A DNA stretch of 7,379 nt from Caulobacteraceae bacterium (GCA_947479185.1 CANJYY010000118.1:1-7379); one strand, 5' to 3'; counted from the first letter of the stretch, positions 1 to 6,609 are shown. Numbers and translations: made by a program. The notes: generated from the sequence alone by a model not told the origin.

Positions 1-43
1 AGACCCGCGGCGGCTGGCGCTGGCGCTGGGGCCAGGACTGAGC

Positions 44-1552
44 CTACCGCCCGCGCGGCAGGACCAGACCCGGGTCGATCGCCTTGGCCTTGAAGCGGGC
101 CGAGGGTGAATAGCGGATCTCGAAGTGCAGCTGGGGCTGGCTGACGCCGCCGGTCGAGCCGACCTGGCCGATCTGATCACCGGCCTGGACCTGCTGCTGC
201 ATCCGCACCTCGGCGCGCGCCAGATGGCCGTAGACGGTGACCCAGCCGTCGTCGTGCTGGATCAGCACGGTGACGCCGAAGCCGGGGACGTCGCCGCCTG
301 AATAGACCACCTTGCCGGCCGCCGCGGCGCGAACGGGCGTACCCGCCGGCGCGCCGATGTTGAGGCCGTCATTGCGCTGGCCGCCGCCCTTGGGGCCGTA
401 GGCGGAAATCAGCTCGCCATTGACCGGCCAGACGAAGCGTCCGCGGCCGAGCGCCGTGATCTGCTCGTCCGTCAGGGCCGGCGCGCGGTCGTCGGGAACA
501 ACCTGCGGCGCGGGCGGCAGCGGCTTGGGCGGCATCGGCGTCACCGGACGCGGCGTCGGCCTGACCGGGGTCGGGGTGACCGGAGCCGGGGTGACGGGCG
601 CGGGTGTGGGTGTCGGCTTGATCGGAGCAGGCTTCACCGGGGCCGGCTTGACCGGTTCCGGCGTGGGCGTGGGCGTGGGCGTGGGCGTGGGCCGCACGGG
701 GACCGGACGAACAGGCTCCGGCTCGGGCTGCGGCTCGGGACGGCTGGGCGCGACGACCGGGGCCGGCGCCTCGACGGTCACGGTCTTCTTGATGGGACCG
801 CTATCCTTGTAGCCGGCGGGAAGACGCAGCTTGCGACCCGGCTTGATCGGCGAATTGACCGTCAGGTCGTTTTCGTCCGCCAGGTCGGCGGCCTTGACGT
901 TGAAGCGCTTGGCGATGGCGAACAGCGTATCGCCCGGCGCGACGACATAGGCCTTGGCCCGGCTGGCCGGGCCCTTCAGCACCTGGCCGGGCTTCAGCTT
1001 GAAGGGTTCCTTGAGGCCGTTGATCTTGGCCAGTTCGACGCGGGTCGAGCCCATGGCGCGGGCCACGGCGTCGAGGCCCTGCCCTTCCTTGACCGTATAG
1101 GTCTTCGGCCGGCCGTCGATGTCGACGACCTTGCCGGGGGCCAGGGTGATGACCTTGGTGACGGTGGCCGGAACCGGCGGCGGCGTCGGCCGGGCGCGTT
1201 CGGTGCGGATCACCGGCGGCGGCGCGCCTTGCGTCATCGGCTCCGGCGTCGGCGCGCGCGGAGTGGGCGGCGGCAGCTCGCGCGTCTGCACAGGCCCGAC
1301 CGAGGGGCCGGGCGAGGTGGGCGACACGGTGACGGGATTGCCCACCTCGTCGGTCGTGACCGCCGGGCGGCGGGCGGGCGTGGCGACGGGATCGCCGTTC
1401 TCGTCCATCTCGACAGGAGCTGTCGGCGTGGAGGGCGCAGCCGGCTTCACCGGCGCGGGCGCGCGGATCGGAAAGGTCGGCGTCACGGCGCCGGCGCTGG
1501 TCGCAAAAGCGGCCAGGGCCAGCAGGGCGGTGCGGGAGAGAAAATGCGTCAT
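44..1552 (-). CDS. dipM: DipM/NlpD-like periplasmic LysM-LytM (M23-fold) cell division factor
   Basis: A 502-residue exported protein. Residues 1-22 form a signal peptide (Arg7, hydrophobic run to about 19, AGA cleavage site at 20-22) with no lipobox cysteine, so it should be soluble in the periplasm, unlike the E. coli lipoprotein NlpD. A Pro-rich stretch (30-130) is followed by two LysM peptidoglycan-binding modules (about 150-194 and 200-245), a Pro/Thr/Lys linker (about 260-355) and a C-terminal LytM/M23 domain (about 372-498). The M23 His-x-Gly-x-Asp signature reads N394-D-G-L-N398, and His-x-His reads Q474-L-H476; His443 and His476 remain. It is therefore probably not an active endopeptidase but an activator of cell-wall hydrolases, as known for EnvC/NlpD-type LytM factors and Caulobacter DipM. 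Its place after surE-pcm matches nlpD in E. coli. The ATG has a good AAGGA site at 1559-1563, 6 bases away. Family assignment is firm; the name dipM rests on context and architecture. Confidence 0.9.
   Translation of the reverse strand: MTHFLSRTALLALAAFATSAGAVTPTFPIRAPAPVKPAAPSTPTAPVEMDENGDPVATPARRPAVTTDEVGNPVTVSPTSPGPSVGPVQTRELPPPTPRAPTPEPMTQGAPPPVIRTERARPTPPPVPATVTKVITLAPGKVVDIDGRPKTYTVKEGQGLDAVARAMGSTRVELAKINGLKEPFKLKPGQVLKGPASRAKAYVVAPGDTLFAIAKRFNVKAADLADENDLTVNSPIKPGRKLRLPAGYKDSGPIKKTVTVEAPAPVVAPSRPEPQPEPEPVRPVPVRPTPTPTPTPTPEPVKPAPVKPAPIKPTPTPAPVTPAPVTPTPVRPTPRPVTPMPPKPLPPAPQVVPDDRAPALTDEQITALGRGRFVWPVNGELISAYGPKGGGQRNDGLNIGAPAGTPVRAAAAGKVVYSGGDVPGFGVTVLIQHDDGWVTVYGHLARAEVRMQQQVQAGDQIGQVGSTGGVSQPQLHFEIRYSPSARFKAKAIDPGLVLPRGR
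536..658. repeat. Degenerate 15-bp coding repeat in the dipM linker
   Basis: Imperfect 15-base units on the minus strand encode pentapeptides of the pattern (K/T/R)-P-(A/T)-P-(V/I) at residues about 299-339 of DipM (for example KPAPV, KPAPI, TPAPV, TPTPV). The Lys-type and Thr-type units are grouped, suggesting successive local duplications. The encoded segment should be an extended polyproline-like spacer between the LysM and LytM domains. Confidence 0.7.
661..690. repeat. Five perfect tandem copies of GCGTGG inside dipM
   Basis: Five exact copies of the hexamer GCGTGG on the plus strand (CCACGC on the coding strand) encode alternating Pro-Thr at DipM residues about 288-298. Because the unit is 6 bases, slippage changes the linker by two residues without breaking the frame. 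It borders directly on the 15-base repeat tract. Confidence 0.9.
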
Positions 1553-1575
1553 CGCCGGTCCTTGGGTAAGCCCCG

Positions 1576-1599
1576 ATTGTGTCGTCCCAGCGGCCTTAA
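1576..1599 (-). promoter_or_regulatory. Candidate dipM promoter overlapping the CtrA box
   Basis: Reading on the minus strand, TTAAGG (1599-1594) is followed after 12 bases by CACAAT (1581-1576), which matches 4 of 6 positions of a -10 element. The short spacing is within the range used by Caulobacter housekeeping promoters. The upstream element is shared with the proximal half of the CtrA box, an arrangement common at CtrA-activated promoters. The match is weak and the transcription start is not known. Confidence 0.3.
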
Positions 1600-1611
1600 G
1601 CCTGCGTTAAC
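1596..1611 (+). promoter_or_regulatory. CtrA binding site (TTAA-N7-TTAAC) upstream of dipM
   Basis: The plus strand reads TTAAGCCTGCGTTAAC, an exact match to the full CtrA consensus with the correct 7-base spacer; the minus strand also reads TTAA-N7-TTAA. TTAA is rare in this GC-rich DNA, and the site lies in the 101-bp pcm-dipM spacer, 43 bases before the dipM ATG. CtrA is the master cell-cycle response regulator of Caulobacter, so this suggests cell-cycle control of dipM. Whether it activates or represses is not visible. Confidence 0.7.
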
Positions 1612-1653
1612 CGCGCGCTCGAAGCCAGTTACGAAAATGTCAGATGGCGAGAC

Positions 1654-2310
1654 TCAGAGTTCCCTTGCCACGCCGTCGAGAAGGGGCACGAAGCGCACGT
1701 CGCCGAGCAGTTCGACCTTGAATCCGCCCTGCCCGTCGCCGGCGTAGCGGCGCAGGCTCTGAACCGGGCCCTTGCCGATCGGCGCGACCAGCACGCCGCC
1801 CGGCTTGAGCTGGGCCAACAGGGCCTTGGGCTCCTCCGGTGCAGCCGCGGTGACGAGGATGCGGTCAAACGGCGCCTGTTCGGCCCAGCCTTCGCCGCCG
1901 TCGCCGAAGCGGGTGATCACATTGACGAGACCGAGCGTCTTGAACCGCTCCTCGGCTTCCCGCATCAGCGTGCGATAGCGCTCGACCGTGTAGACCAGCC
2001 GCGCCAGCTTCGAGAGGATCGTCGTCTGGTAGCCCGAGCCGGTGCCGATCTCGAGCACCCGGTCGCGGGGCCCCAGGGTCAGGGCCTGGGTCATCAACCC
2101 GACGATGAACGGCTGGCTGATGGTCTGGCCGCAGGCGATCGGCAGGGCCGAGTCCTCGAACGCCCGCTCCTTGAACAGGTCCGGCGTGAAGAGCTCGCGC
2201 GGCGTCCGCTCAATGGCGTCGAGCACGCGCGGATCTGTCACCCCCTGCGATCGGAGGGCGAGGATCAGGCGCGCCATGCGCGTCCGCGAGGTTTCGGTCT
2301 CTTCGGTCAT
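1654..2310 (-). CDS. pcm: Protein-L-isoaspartate O-methyltransferase
   Basis: Cytoplasmic SAM-dependent methyltransferase of 218 residues, normal for the family, that methylates L-isoaspartyl residues in aged proteins to start their repair. Visible motifs: the substrate/active-site segment CGQTISQP (60-67, Ser65 being the family's conserved serine), SAM motif I VLEIGTGSGYQ (85-95), the acidic motif I end near Glu110, the GDGGEGW segment (136-142), motif II DRILVTAAAPEEP (149-161) and LKPGGVLVAPIG (168-179). The start at 2310 is supported by the TGATG overlap with the surE stop and by GAAGG at 2315-2319; the next Met (residue 12) would break that coupling. The surE-pcm pair is conserved in many proteobacteria, linking two damage and stationary-phase functions. 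Confidence 0.95.
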   Translation of the reverse strand: MTEETETSRTRMARLILALRSQGVTDPRVLDAIERTPRELFTPDLFKERAFEDSALPIACGQTISQPFIVGLMTQALTLGPRDRVLEIGTGSGYQTTILSKLARLVYTVERYRTLMREAEERFKTLGLVNVITRFGDGGEGWAEQAPFDRILVTAAAPEEPKALLAQLKPGGVLVAPIGKGPVQSLRRYAGDGQGGFKVELLGDVRFVPLLDGVAREL

Positions 2311-3092
2311 CAGGCCTTCGGCGGCGCGCCTCCGATGAGGCCCCTGAGGGTGTTCACCGATTCCCGGTGCGTGAGGTCGATATGCAGCGGGGTGATCGAG
2401 ATCTTCCCCTCATAGACCGCCTTCAGGTCAGTTCCGTCAGCCGGTTTCGACATCTGACCCGAAAAGCCCATCCAGTAGTAGTCGCGGCCGCGCAGATCGG
2501 TGCGTTTGTCGAAGGTGCGGATATGGGTGTCGCGGAACCCCTGGCGGGTAACCTCGACCTCGGTCACCTCTTCCGGCGGGCGCGAAGGGAAGTTGACGTT
2601 CATCACCACGTCCGTTGGCCAGCCCACGTCCAGCAGCCGGCGGACGATGCCCGGGCCGTAGTGTTCGGCCGTCTCCCAGAAGGGAATGACCTCGTCGTGG
2701 AAGGCCAGCATGGCCTGCGACAGCGCGATCGACGGGATGCCGAGCGCCATGCCCTCGATAGCCCCGGCGACGGTGCCCGACAGGGTCACGTCCTCGGCGA
2801 TATTCTGGCCGCGATTGACGCCGGAGAGAACCAGGTCGGGCGCGACGCCCTCGACCAGCTCACGAACGCCCAGCATGACGCAGTCGGTCGGGGTGCCGGC
2901 GACGGCCCACTTGCGGTCGCCCTCCTTCCGCACGCGGATCGGGTCGGCCAGGGTCAGGGCCCGACTGGCCCCCGACTGCTCGTACTCCGGCGCCACGATC
3001 CAGACGTCGTCGGTCAGCGCCCGGGCGATTTTCTCGAGCGACTTGAGGCCCTCGGCGTGGATGCCGTCGTCATTGGTCAGGAGGATACGCAT
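2310..3092 (-). CDS. surE: 5'/3'-nucleotidase SurE (survival protein)
   Basis: Metal-dependent nucleoside monophosphatase of the SurE family, 260 residues, cytoplasmic. The start [10 protein letters not shown] carries the metal ligands Asp8 and Asp9. Further family motifs are EQSGAS (38-43, Ser40), AGTPTDCV (65-72), SGVNRGQN (90-97, Asn93 as metal ligand) and [10 protein letters not shown] (105-114). An in-frame upstream extension exists to base 3200 (36 more codons), but it is basic, has no SurE similarity and overlaps the preceding gene. The ATG at 3092 is correct because family members begin with the same MRIL-NDDG motif and because it overlaps the upstream stop by one base (TGATG). Its own ribosome site is weak, so translation is likely coupled to the gene before it. 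Confidence 0.96.
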   Translation of the reverse strand: MRILLTNDDGIHAEGLKSLEKIARALTDDVWIVAPEYEQSGASRALTLADPIRVRKEGDRKWAVAGTPTDCVMLGVRELVEGVAPDLVLSGVNRGQNIAEDVTLSGTVAGAIEGMALGIPSIALSQAMLAFHDEVIPFWETAEHYGPGIVRRLLDVGWPTDVVMNVNFPSRPPEEVTEVEVTRQGFRDTHIRTFDKRTDLRGRDYYWMGFSGQMSKPADGTDLKAVYEGKISITPLHIDLTHRESVNTLRGLIGGAPPKA

Positions 3093-3337
3093 CAGCCGAC
3101 AACTTCGCCCTTCTGGTTGACGCGGATCGACTTGCCGCCGGGCCGCTCGGCCTCGGGCAGCATCTCGCCGGTCGCAATCACGTCGCGAGGATGGAGACAC
3201 CAGACGCGTTCGAGAACATCAATGAAGACACCGATCTGGTCAGCTTCGACGGCCGAACAGATATGGCCGCGCAGGCCGCGGATCTCCGCGTCCTCGACGT
3301 CCGGGCCGACCGTCACGATGTCCCAGGGGCGCAGCAT
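3092..3337 (-). CDS. Small conserved-looking protein of unknown function between serS and surE
   Basis: An 81-residue protein I do not recognise. It is treated as real because its ATG overlaps the serS stop by one base (TGATG) and its stop overlaps the surE ATG the same way. It starts [19 protein letters not shown], then has a Gly-rich turn (G21-L-R-G24), a predicted beta-rich middle ([18 protein letters not shown], 25-42), the segment [10 protein letters not shown] (44-53), and a polar tail with PGGKSIRV (66-73). The pattern of a charged strand, a GxxG turn, alternating hydrophobics and a final 'hPRDV' strand resembles small SH3-like or KOW-like beta barrels, but this is inference. No signal peptide or membrane segment. 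Two cysteines (27, 47) and His25/His49 are not arranged as a clear zinc motif. No good Shine-Dalgarno is visible, so it probably depends on serS translation. Confidence 0.75.
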   Translation of the reverse strand: MLRPWDIVTVGPDVEDAEIRGLRGHICSAVEADQIGVFIDVLERVWCLHPRDVIATGEMLPEAERPGGKSIRVNQKGEVVG

Positions 3338-4617
3338 CAGGCGCCCGGTTCCAGGTGTGTCAGACCACCCATGTAGGGCCGCAGGACGTCGGGAATACAG
3401 ACCCGGCCGCCCTCGTCCTGGTAGTTCTCGAGCACGGCGACCAGGGTGCGGCCGACGGCCAGGCCCGAGCCGTTCAGGGTGTGGACGAACCGCGTGCCCT
3501 TCTCGCCGCGCTTCTGGCAGCGGGCGTCCATGCGCCGGGCCTGGAAGTCACCGCAGTTGGAGATCGAGCTGATCTCCCGGAAGGTGTTCTGCGACGGCAG
3601 CCAGACCTCGAGGTCGAATGTGCGCCTCGCCGTAAAGCCCATGTCGCCGGTGCACAGCAGCATGGTGCGGTAGGCCAGCCCCAGCTTTTCCAGCACCATC
3701 TGGGCGCTGGCGACCATGTGGTCATGCTCGGCGGCCGACTGGTCGGGCGTGGTGATGGCCACCAGCTCGACCTTCTGGAACTGGTGCTGGCGGATCATGC
3801 CGCGCGTGTCCCGTCCGGCCGAGCCGGCTTCCGAGCGGAAGCAGTTCGTCAACGCGGTGATGCGCAGCGGCAGTTCTTCTTCGTCGGTGATCTGCTCGCG
3901 GACGATATTGGTCAGCGACACCTCGGCGGTGGGGATCAGATAGTGCTCGCCGGTGGTCCTGAAGAGGTCTTCCTCGAACTTGGGCAACTGGCCGGTGCCG
4001 AACAGGGCGTCGGCCTTGACCAGCACCGGCGGGTTGATCTCGGTGTAGCCGTTAGTCCCGGTCTGCAGGTCGAGCATGAACTGGCCGATGGCCCGCTCCA
4101 GCCGGGCGACGCCCTTCTTGAGCACCACGAAGCGCGAGCCGCTCATCCGGGCCGCGGCCTCGAAGTCCATGCCGCCCAGGCCCGCGCCGAGGTCGACGTG
4201 GTCGCGGGCGTTGTTCATCCGGCGCGGCTCGCCGTGGCGCGACTGTTCTGCGTTGCCGGCCTCGTCCTCGCCGACCGGCACGTCGAGGTCAGGGATGTTG
4301 GGCAGGGCCGCCAGCAGGTCGCGCAGGTCCTTGCCGACGCGGGCCTCGGTCTCGGCGGCGGCGGCCATCTCGCCCTTCAGCGCCTCGACCTCGGCCATCA
4401 GGGCCGCGGCCTTCGCCTCGTCCTTCTGCGCCTTGGCCTGGCCGATCAGCTTGCTGGCCTCGTTGCGCCGCGACTGGGCCGTCTGCACGGTGGTCTGGGC
4501 GGCGCGCAGCTGGCGGTCCAGCTCCAGCAGCGTCGGCGTCTGCGGCGACAGGCCACGGGACGTCCAGCCGGCGTCATAGGCCGTCGGATTGTCGCGGATG
4601 GCTTTGATGTCGTGCAT
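3337..4617 (-). CDS. serS: Seryl-tRNA synthetase
   Basis: Class II aminoacyl-tRNA synthetase that charges tRNA-Ser (and tRNA-Sec where present) with serine in the cytoplasm; 426 residues, full length for the bacterial family. It starts [11 protein letters not shown], as is typical. The N-terminal antiparallel coiled-coil arm that grips the long variable arm of the tRNA spans about 30-105. The catalytic core shows motif 1 ([11 protein letters not shown], 190-200), the serine-binding TAE triad (230-232), motif 2 ([15 protein letters not shown], 259-273), the [12 protein letters not shown] segment (351-362) and motif 3 ([17 protein letters not shown], 381-397). It is the first gene of a coupled set with the 81-codon gene, surE and pcm. 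A 212-bp spacer separates it from tatC, so it probably has its own promoter. Confidence 0.98.
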   Translation of the reverse strand: MHDIKAIRDNPTAYDAGWTSRGLSPQTPTLLELDRQLRAAQTTVQTAQSRRNEASKLIGQAKAQKDEAKAAALMAEVEALKGEMAAAAETEARVGKDLRDLLAALPNIPDLDVPVGEDEAGNAEQSRHGEPRRMNNARDHVDLGAGLGGMDFEAAARMSGSRFVVLKKGVARLERAIGQFMLDLQTGTNGYTEINPPVLVKADALFGTGQLPKFEEDLFRTTGEHYLIPTAEVSLTNIVREQITDEEELPLRITALTNCFRSEAGSAGRDTRGMIRQHQFQKVELVAITTPDQSAAEHDHMVASAQMVLEKLGLAYRTMLLCTGDMGFTARRTFDLEVWLPSQNTFREISSISNCGDFQARRMDARCQKRGEKGTRFVHTLNGSGLAVGRTLVAVLENYQDEGGRVCIPDVLRPYMGGLTHLEPGA

Positions 4618-4647
4618 GGGAACAACGCCGGCTGGGGTGAGGCGCTT

Positions 4648-4675
4648 TCTCTAACGGGCGTCGGGAGCATTGCAA
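4648..4675 (-). promoter_or_regulatory. Weak candidate promoter for serS
   Basis: On the minus strand TTGCAA (4675-4670) is followed after 16 bases by TAGAGA (4653-4648), ahead of a leader of about 25-30 bases to the serS ATG. A slightly shifted reading (GTTAGAGA, 4655-4648) fits the shorter Caulobacter spacing. Both boxes are imperfect; the call rests on position, directly between the intergenic repeat and serS. Confidence 0.3.
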
Positions 4676-4682
4676 AGCGGTG

Positions 4683-4804
4683 GTGCGTGGTTCGAGACGC
4701 TCGGCTGATGCCTCGCTTCTCACCATGACGAACAGACGTGCGGACCACCCCCTCTACGTCATCCTGAGGAGCGATCCCCCAGGATCGCGTCTCGAAGGAC
4801 GCAC
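4683..4804. repeat. Intergenic structured inverted repeat, copy A
   Basis: A 122-bp element between tatC and serS. The outer arms are 18 bases each (4683-4700 and 4787-4804), complementary except for a GG-against-GG step; the inner arms (4719-4730 and 4757-4768) are complementary except for CC against CC. The 18-base stretches between outer and inner arms each fold by themselves: GGC-TGAT-GCC at 4703-4712, and GCGATCC-CCCA-GGATCGC at 4771-4788. The whole could form a four-arm cloverleaf-like or cruciform structure. It starts 22 bases downstream of the tatC stop codon, so a role in termination or mRNA 3' end protection is possible. It has the same layout and orientation as copy B at 6610-6710. 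Confidence 0.85.
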
Positions 4805-4829
4805 AGTCGTGAAGCCCGGCTCCGGTGAT

Positions 4830-5729
4830 CTACACCGGCACGATATCCTGGCCGGCGGCGGCCTCTTGCCGCTTGCGGCGGCGTTCGATCAGCCAGACGC
4901 ACCAGATCGAGATCTCGTAGAGGCCGCAGATCGGGATCGCCAGCATCAGCTGGCTGATCGGATCCGGCGGGGTGAAGATGGCCGCGACCACGAAAACGAT
5001 GACGATGGCGTAGCGACGGCCCTCGCGCAGCATCTTGCTGCTGGCCAGGCCGGCCAGGCCGGCCAGCGAGAGCACCACCGGCAGCTGGAAGCACAGGCCG
5101 AAGCCGAGCAGCAGGGTCGTCACCAGGCTGAGGTAGTCCGACACCTTCGGCTTCAGCGCCACCTCGACGGCGGCGGTGGTGACTTCCTGGTTCAGCGAGA
5201 ACCACATCACGAACGGCAGCATGAAGTAGTAGACCATCGCCCCGCCCATCAGGAACAGGATCGGCGAGGCCGACAGGAACGGCAGGAAAGCCATCCGCTC
5301 CTTCTTGTAGAGCCCCGGCGCGACGAAGGCGTAGACCTGCCAGGCGAGGATCGGGAACGTCAGCACCAGCGCCCCGAAGCCGGCCATCTTCATCTTGGTG
5401 AAGAAGAACTCCAGCGGCGCGGTGAAGATCAGTTCCAGCTTGTGGGCCTGGGCGATCGGCACGTCCTTGAGGCCGATCATCACCGCGATCAGATCGAACG
5501 GGCCGTGCTCCATACCGGAGCGCTGCGCCTGGATCAGCGCGCTGGCCTTGACGAAGGGCTGCAGCAGGAAGGTGTAGATCTGGTCGGCGAAGGCGAAGCA
5601 GACGCCGAAACCCAGGACCAGCGCGGCGACACAGATGATCAGCCGCCGGCGCAGTTCGACCAGATGATCGAGCAAGGGCGCGCGGGAGGCCTCGATCTCG
5701 GCGTCGTCGGGGCTCAAATCGTCGCTCAC
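4830..5729 (-). CDS. tatC: Sec-independent protein translocase TatC
   Basis: Core receptor of the twin-arginine pathway, an inner-membrane protein that binds RR signal peptides together with TatB; 299 residues. The conserved cytoplasmic N-terminus HLVELRRRL (22-30) holds the signal-peptide-binding Glu25. Six membrane segments are visible at about 31-53, 112-135, 150-172, 200-222, 238-253 and 258-280. Other family motifs are FPILAWQVYAFVAPGLYKKER (split over 125-145), Glu107 near the second segment, and FTPPDPISQLMLAIP (252-266). The start is GTG at 5729, overlapping the tatB stop as GTGA (4 bases), which implies translational coupling. It is about 40 residues longer than E. coli TatC, mostly from a longer first periplasmic loop (about 64-97). 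Confidence 0.97.
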   Translation of the reverse strand: MSDDLSPDDAEIEASRAPLLDHLVELRRRLIICVAALVLGFGVCFAFADQIYTFLLQPFVKASALIQAQRSGMEHGPFDLIAVMIGLKDVPIAQAHKLELIFTAPLEFFFTKMKMAGFGALVLTFPILAWQVYAFVAPGLYKKERMAFLPFLSASPILFLMGGAMVYYFMLPFVMWFSLNQEVTTAAVEVALKPKVSDYLSLVTTLLLGFGLCFQLPVVLSLAGLAGLASSKMLREGRRYAIVIVFVVAAIFTPPDPISQLMLAIPICGLYEISIWCVWLIERRRKRQEAAAGQDIVPV

Positions 5730-6220
5730 GAGACCGTCCCCGCGGATTTGCGCGGCGCGCGCGGCTTGCGGGCCGGGGTCGCCTCTTCAACGATCGCGGC
5801 CGCCTTGGGCGCGGCGCGCTTGCGCTTGGGCTTTTCCGGCGGGGCGATGGTCTGGCCCGCCTCTTCGACGGTCGGCTGCCAGGCGACGGGCGGAAACTGC
5901 ACGCCACCGCCCTGCAGGCTGGCGTCGATATCGGCGAACACCTTGTCGACCCCGACGTCGCGGGCGTTGTCGGCGACGCTCTGCAACGGGTTCATGAAGC
6001 CGCCCGAGCGCAGGGCCTCGACCTCGCGACGCAGTTCGTCGAGCTCCGACTGGCGGGCCATCTCGTCAAAGCTGGCGCGAAACTCGTTGGCCATGCCGCG
6101 CAGTTTCGCGACCCATTGGCCGAGCTTGCGCAGCATCACCGGCAGGTCCTTGGGACCCACGACGATCAGCGCGACGATGGCGATGAGGAAGAGTTCGGAC
6201 GAACCGATTCCGGGCAGCAT
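5726..6220 (-). CDS. tatB: Sec-independent protein translocase TatB
   Basis: Single-span membrane partner of TatC in the twin-arginine receptor complex; 164 residues. The N-terminus MLPGIGSSELFLIAIVALIV carries the family's membrane-embedded Glu (Glu9); the VVGPKDLP hinge follows at 20-27, then a long amphipathic and charged helix (about 28-71, rich in Arg, Glu and Leu). The C-terminal part (about 105-164) is Pro/Ala/Lys-rich and probably disordered, as in many alphaproteobacterial TatB proteins. The Glu at position 9 and the GP hinge separate it from TatA. It lies 57 bases after tatA and overlaps tatC by 4 bases, so the three form one operon. Confidence 0.95.
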   Translation of the reverse strand: MLPGIGSSELFLIAIVALIVVGPKDLPVMLRKLGQWVAKLRGMANEFRASFDEMARQSELDELRREVEALRSGGFMNPLQSVADNARDVGVDKVFADIDASLQGGGVQFPPVAWQPTVEEAGQTIAPPEKPKRKRAAPKAAAIVEEATPARKPRAPRKSAGTVS

Positions 6221-6277
6221 GGAGGCGGCCTTACGTTCGCGCGCGCGGCGCGATCAGGAGCGAAGTCACAGGATCGT

Positions 6278-6496
6278 CTAGCTGACGATCTTGTCCTTCT
6301 CGGGTTCGGTGCGGGGCAGCGGCTTGGCGGGGGTCTCGTCGACCTTCTCGCCGTCACCCTTCAGGCCGTCCTGGAAGGCGCGAATGCCCTTGGCGGCGTC
6401 GCCCATCAGGCCCGACAGCTTGCCACGACCGCCGAACACCACGGCCACGACCGCGATGACGATCAGCCAGTGCCAGATACTAAATCCACCCATCAT
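6278..6496 (-). CDS. tatA: Sec-independent protein translocase TatA
   Basis: Pore-forming or membrane-thinning subunit of the Tat system, 72 residues. The short N-terminus [10 protein letters not shown] leads into one membrane helix (about 11-21), the FGG hinge (21-23, with the family Phe-Gly), an amphipathic helix ([20 protein letters not shown], 25-44) and a short charged tail. Two consecutive ATG codons are possible starts: family members usually begin MGG, pointing to 6493, but the AAGGAG site (6507-6512) is 10 bases from the ATG at 6496 and 13 from the one at 6493, so 6496 is chosen. The difference is one residue. First gene of tatABC. Confidence 0.95.
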   Translation of the reverse strand: MMGGFSIWHWLIVIAVVAVVFGGRGKLSGLMGDAAKGIRAFQDGLKGDGEKVDETPAKPLPRTEPEKDKIVS

Positions 6497-6506
6497 GGCG
6501 GCGATG

Positions 6507-6512
6507 CTCCTT
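6507..6512 (-). promoter_or_regulatory. Ribosome binding site of tatA
   Basis: AAGGAG on the minus strand, the strongest Shine-Dalgarno match in the window. Its spacing (10 bases to the first ATG, 13 to the second) favours the upstream of the two adjacent tatA start codons. Confidence 0.75.
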
Positions 6513-6559
6513 CAGGCGGACGGCGACCAGCGCGTCCGCAGCGTTCGATTGTTCGGCCC

Positions 6560-6589
6560 AATATAGGCGGTTGCGCGGCCTGTCGCCAA
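6560..6589 (-). promoter_or_regulatory. Candidate tatABC promoter
   Basis: On the minus strand TTGGCG (6589-6584) is followed by TATATT (6565-6560) after 18 bases. The sequence CCTATATT also fits the Caulobacter-type -10 (GCTANAWC) in part. This AT-rich island stands out in very GC-rich DNA, lies between repeat B and tatA, and would give a leader of about 55 bases. Confidence 0.5.
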
Positions 6590-6609
6590 ATTAAAGGACT
6601 GAAATTCCC

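Noticed and set aside
3..41. Possible end of a convergent plus-strand gene (12 codons ending TRGGWRWRWGQD, TGA at 39-41)
   Set aside because: Too short to tell from chance in GC-rich DNA; no recognisable family, and only the left edge is available.
1638..1643. CTGACA on the minus strand as a -35 box for dipM
   Set aside because: No acceptable -10 element at the matching distance (the region reads GAGCGC).
3093..3200. 36-codon N-terminal extension of SurE
   Set aside because: SurE proteins begin at MRIL-NDDG; the extension is basic, unlike the family, and lies over the 81-codon gene.
2367..3572. 401-codon plus-strand open frame opposite surE, the small gene and part of serS
   Set aside because: Spans three genes of certain or likely identity on the other strand and shows no family motif.
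4686..4700. Resemblance of the repeat arm (GGTTCGAGAC) to a tRNA T-arm
   Set aside because: The sequence pairs with the far arm of the repeat, not locally; there is no acceptor stem, anticodon arm or CCA context, so it is not a tRNA.
3355..4728. 457-codon plus-strand open frame opposite serS
   Set aside because: Antisense shadow of seryl-tRNA synthetase, with no recognisable domain and low-complexity composition.
5040..5068. GCCGGCCAG-type short tandem repeat in tatC
   Set aside because: It simply encodes the LAGLAGLA stretch of a TatC membrane-loop segment with biased codons; nothing beyond coding is indicated.
4759..5907. 382-codon minus-strand open frame in another frame of tatC/tatB
   Set aside because: Arg/Pro/Ala-rich translation and complete overlap with tatC in the correct frame; a frame shadow.
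4680..6281. 533-codon plus-strand open frame across tatC and tatB
   Set aside because: It is antisense to three well-supported tat genes, its translation is His/Gln/Arg/Asp-rich in the manner of high-GC shadow frames, and it begins inside repeat A.
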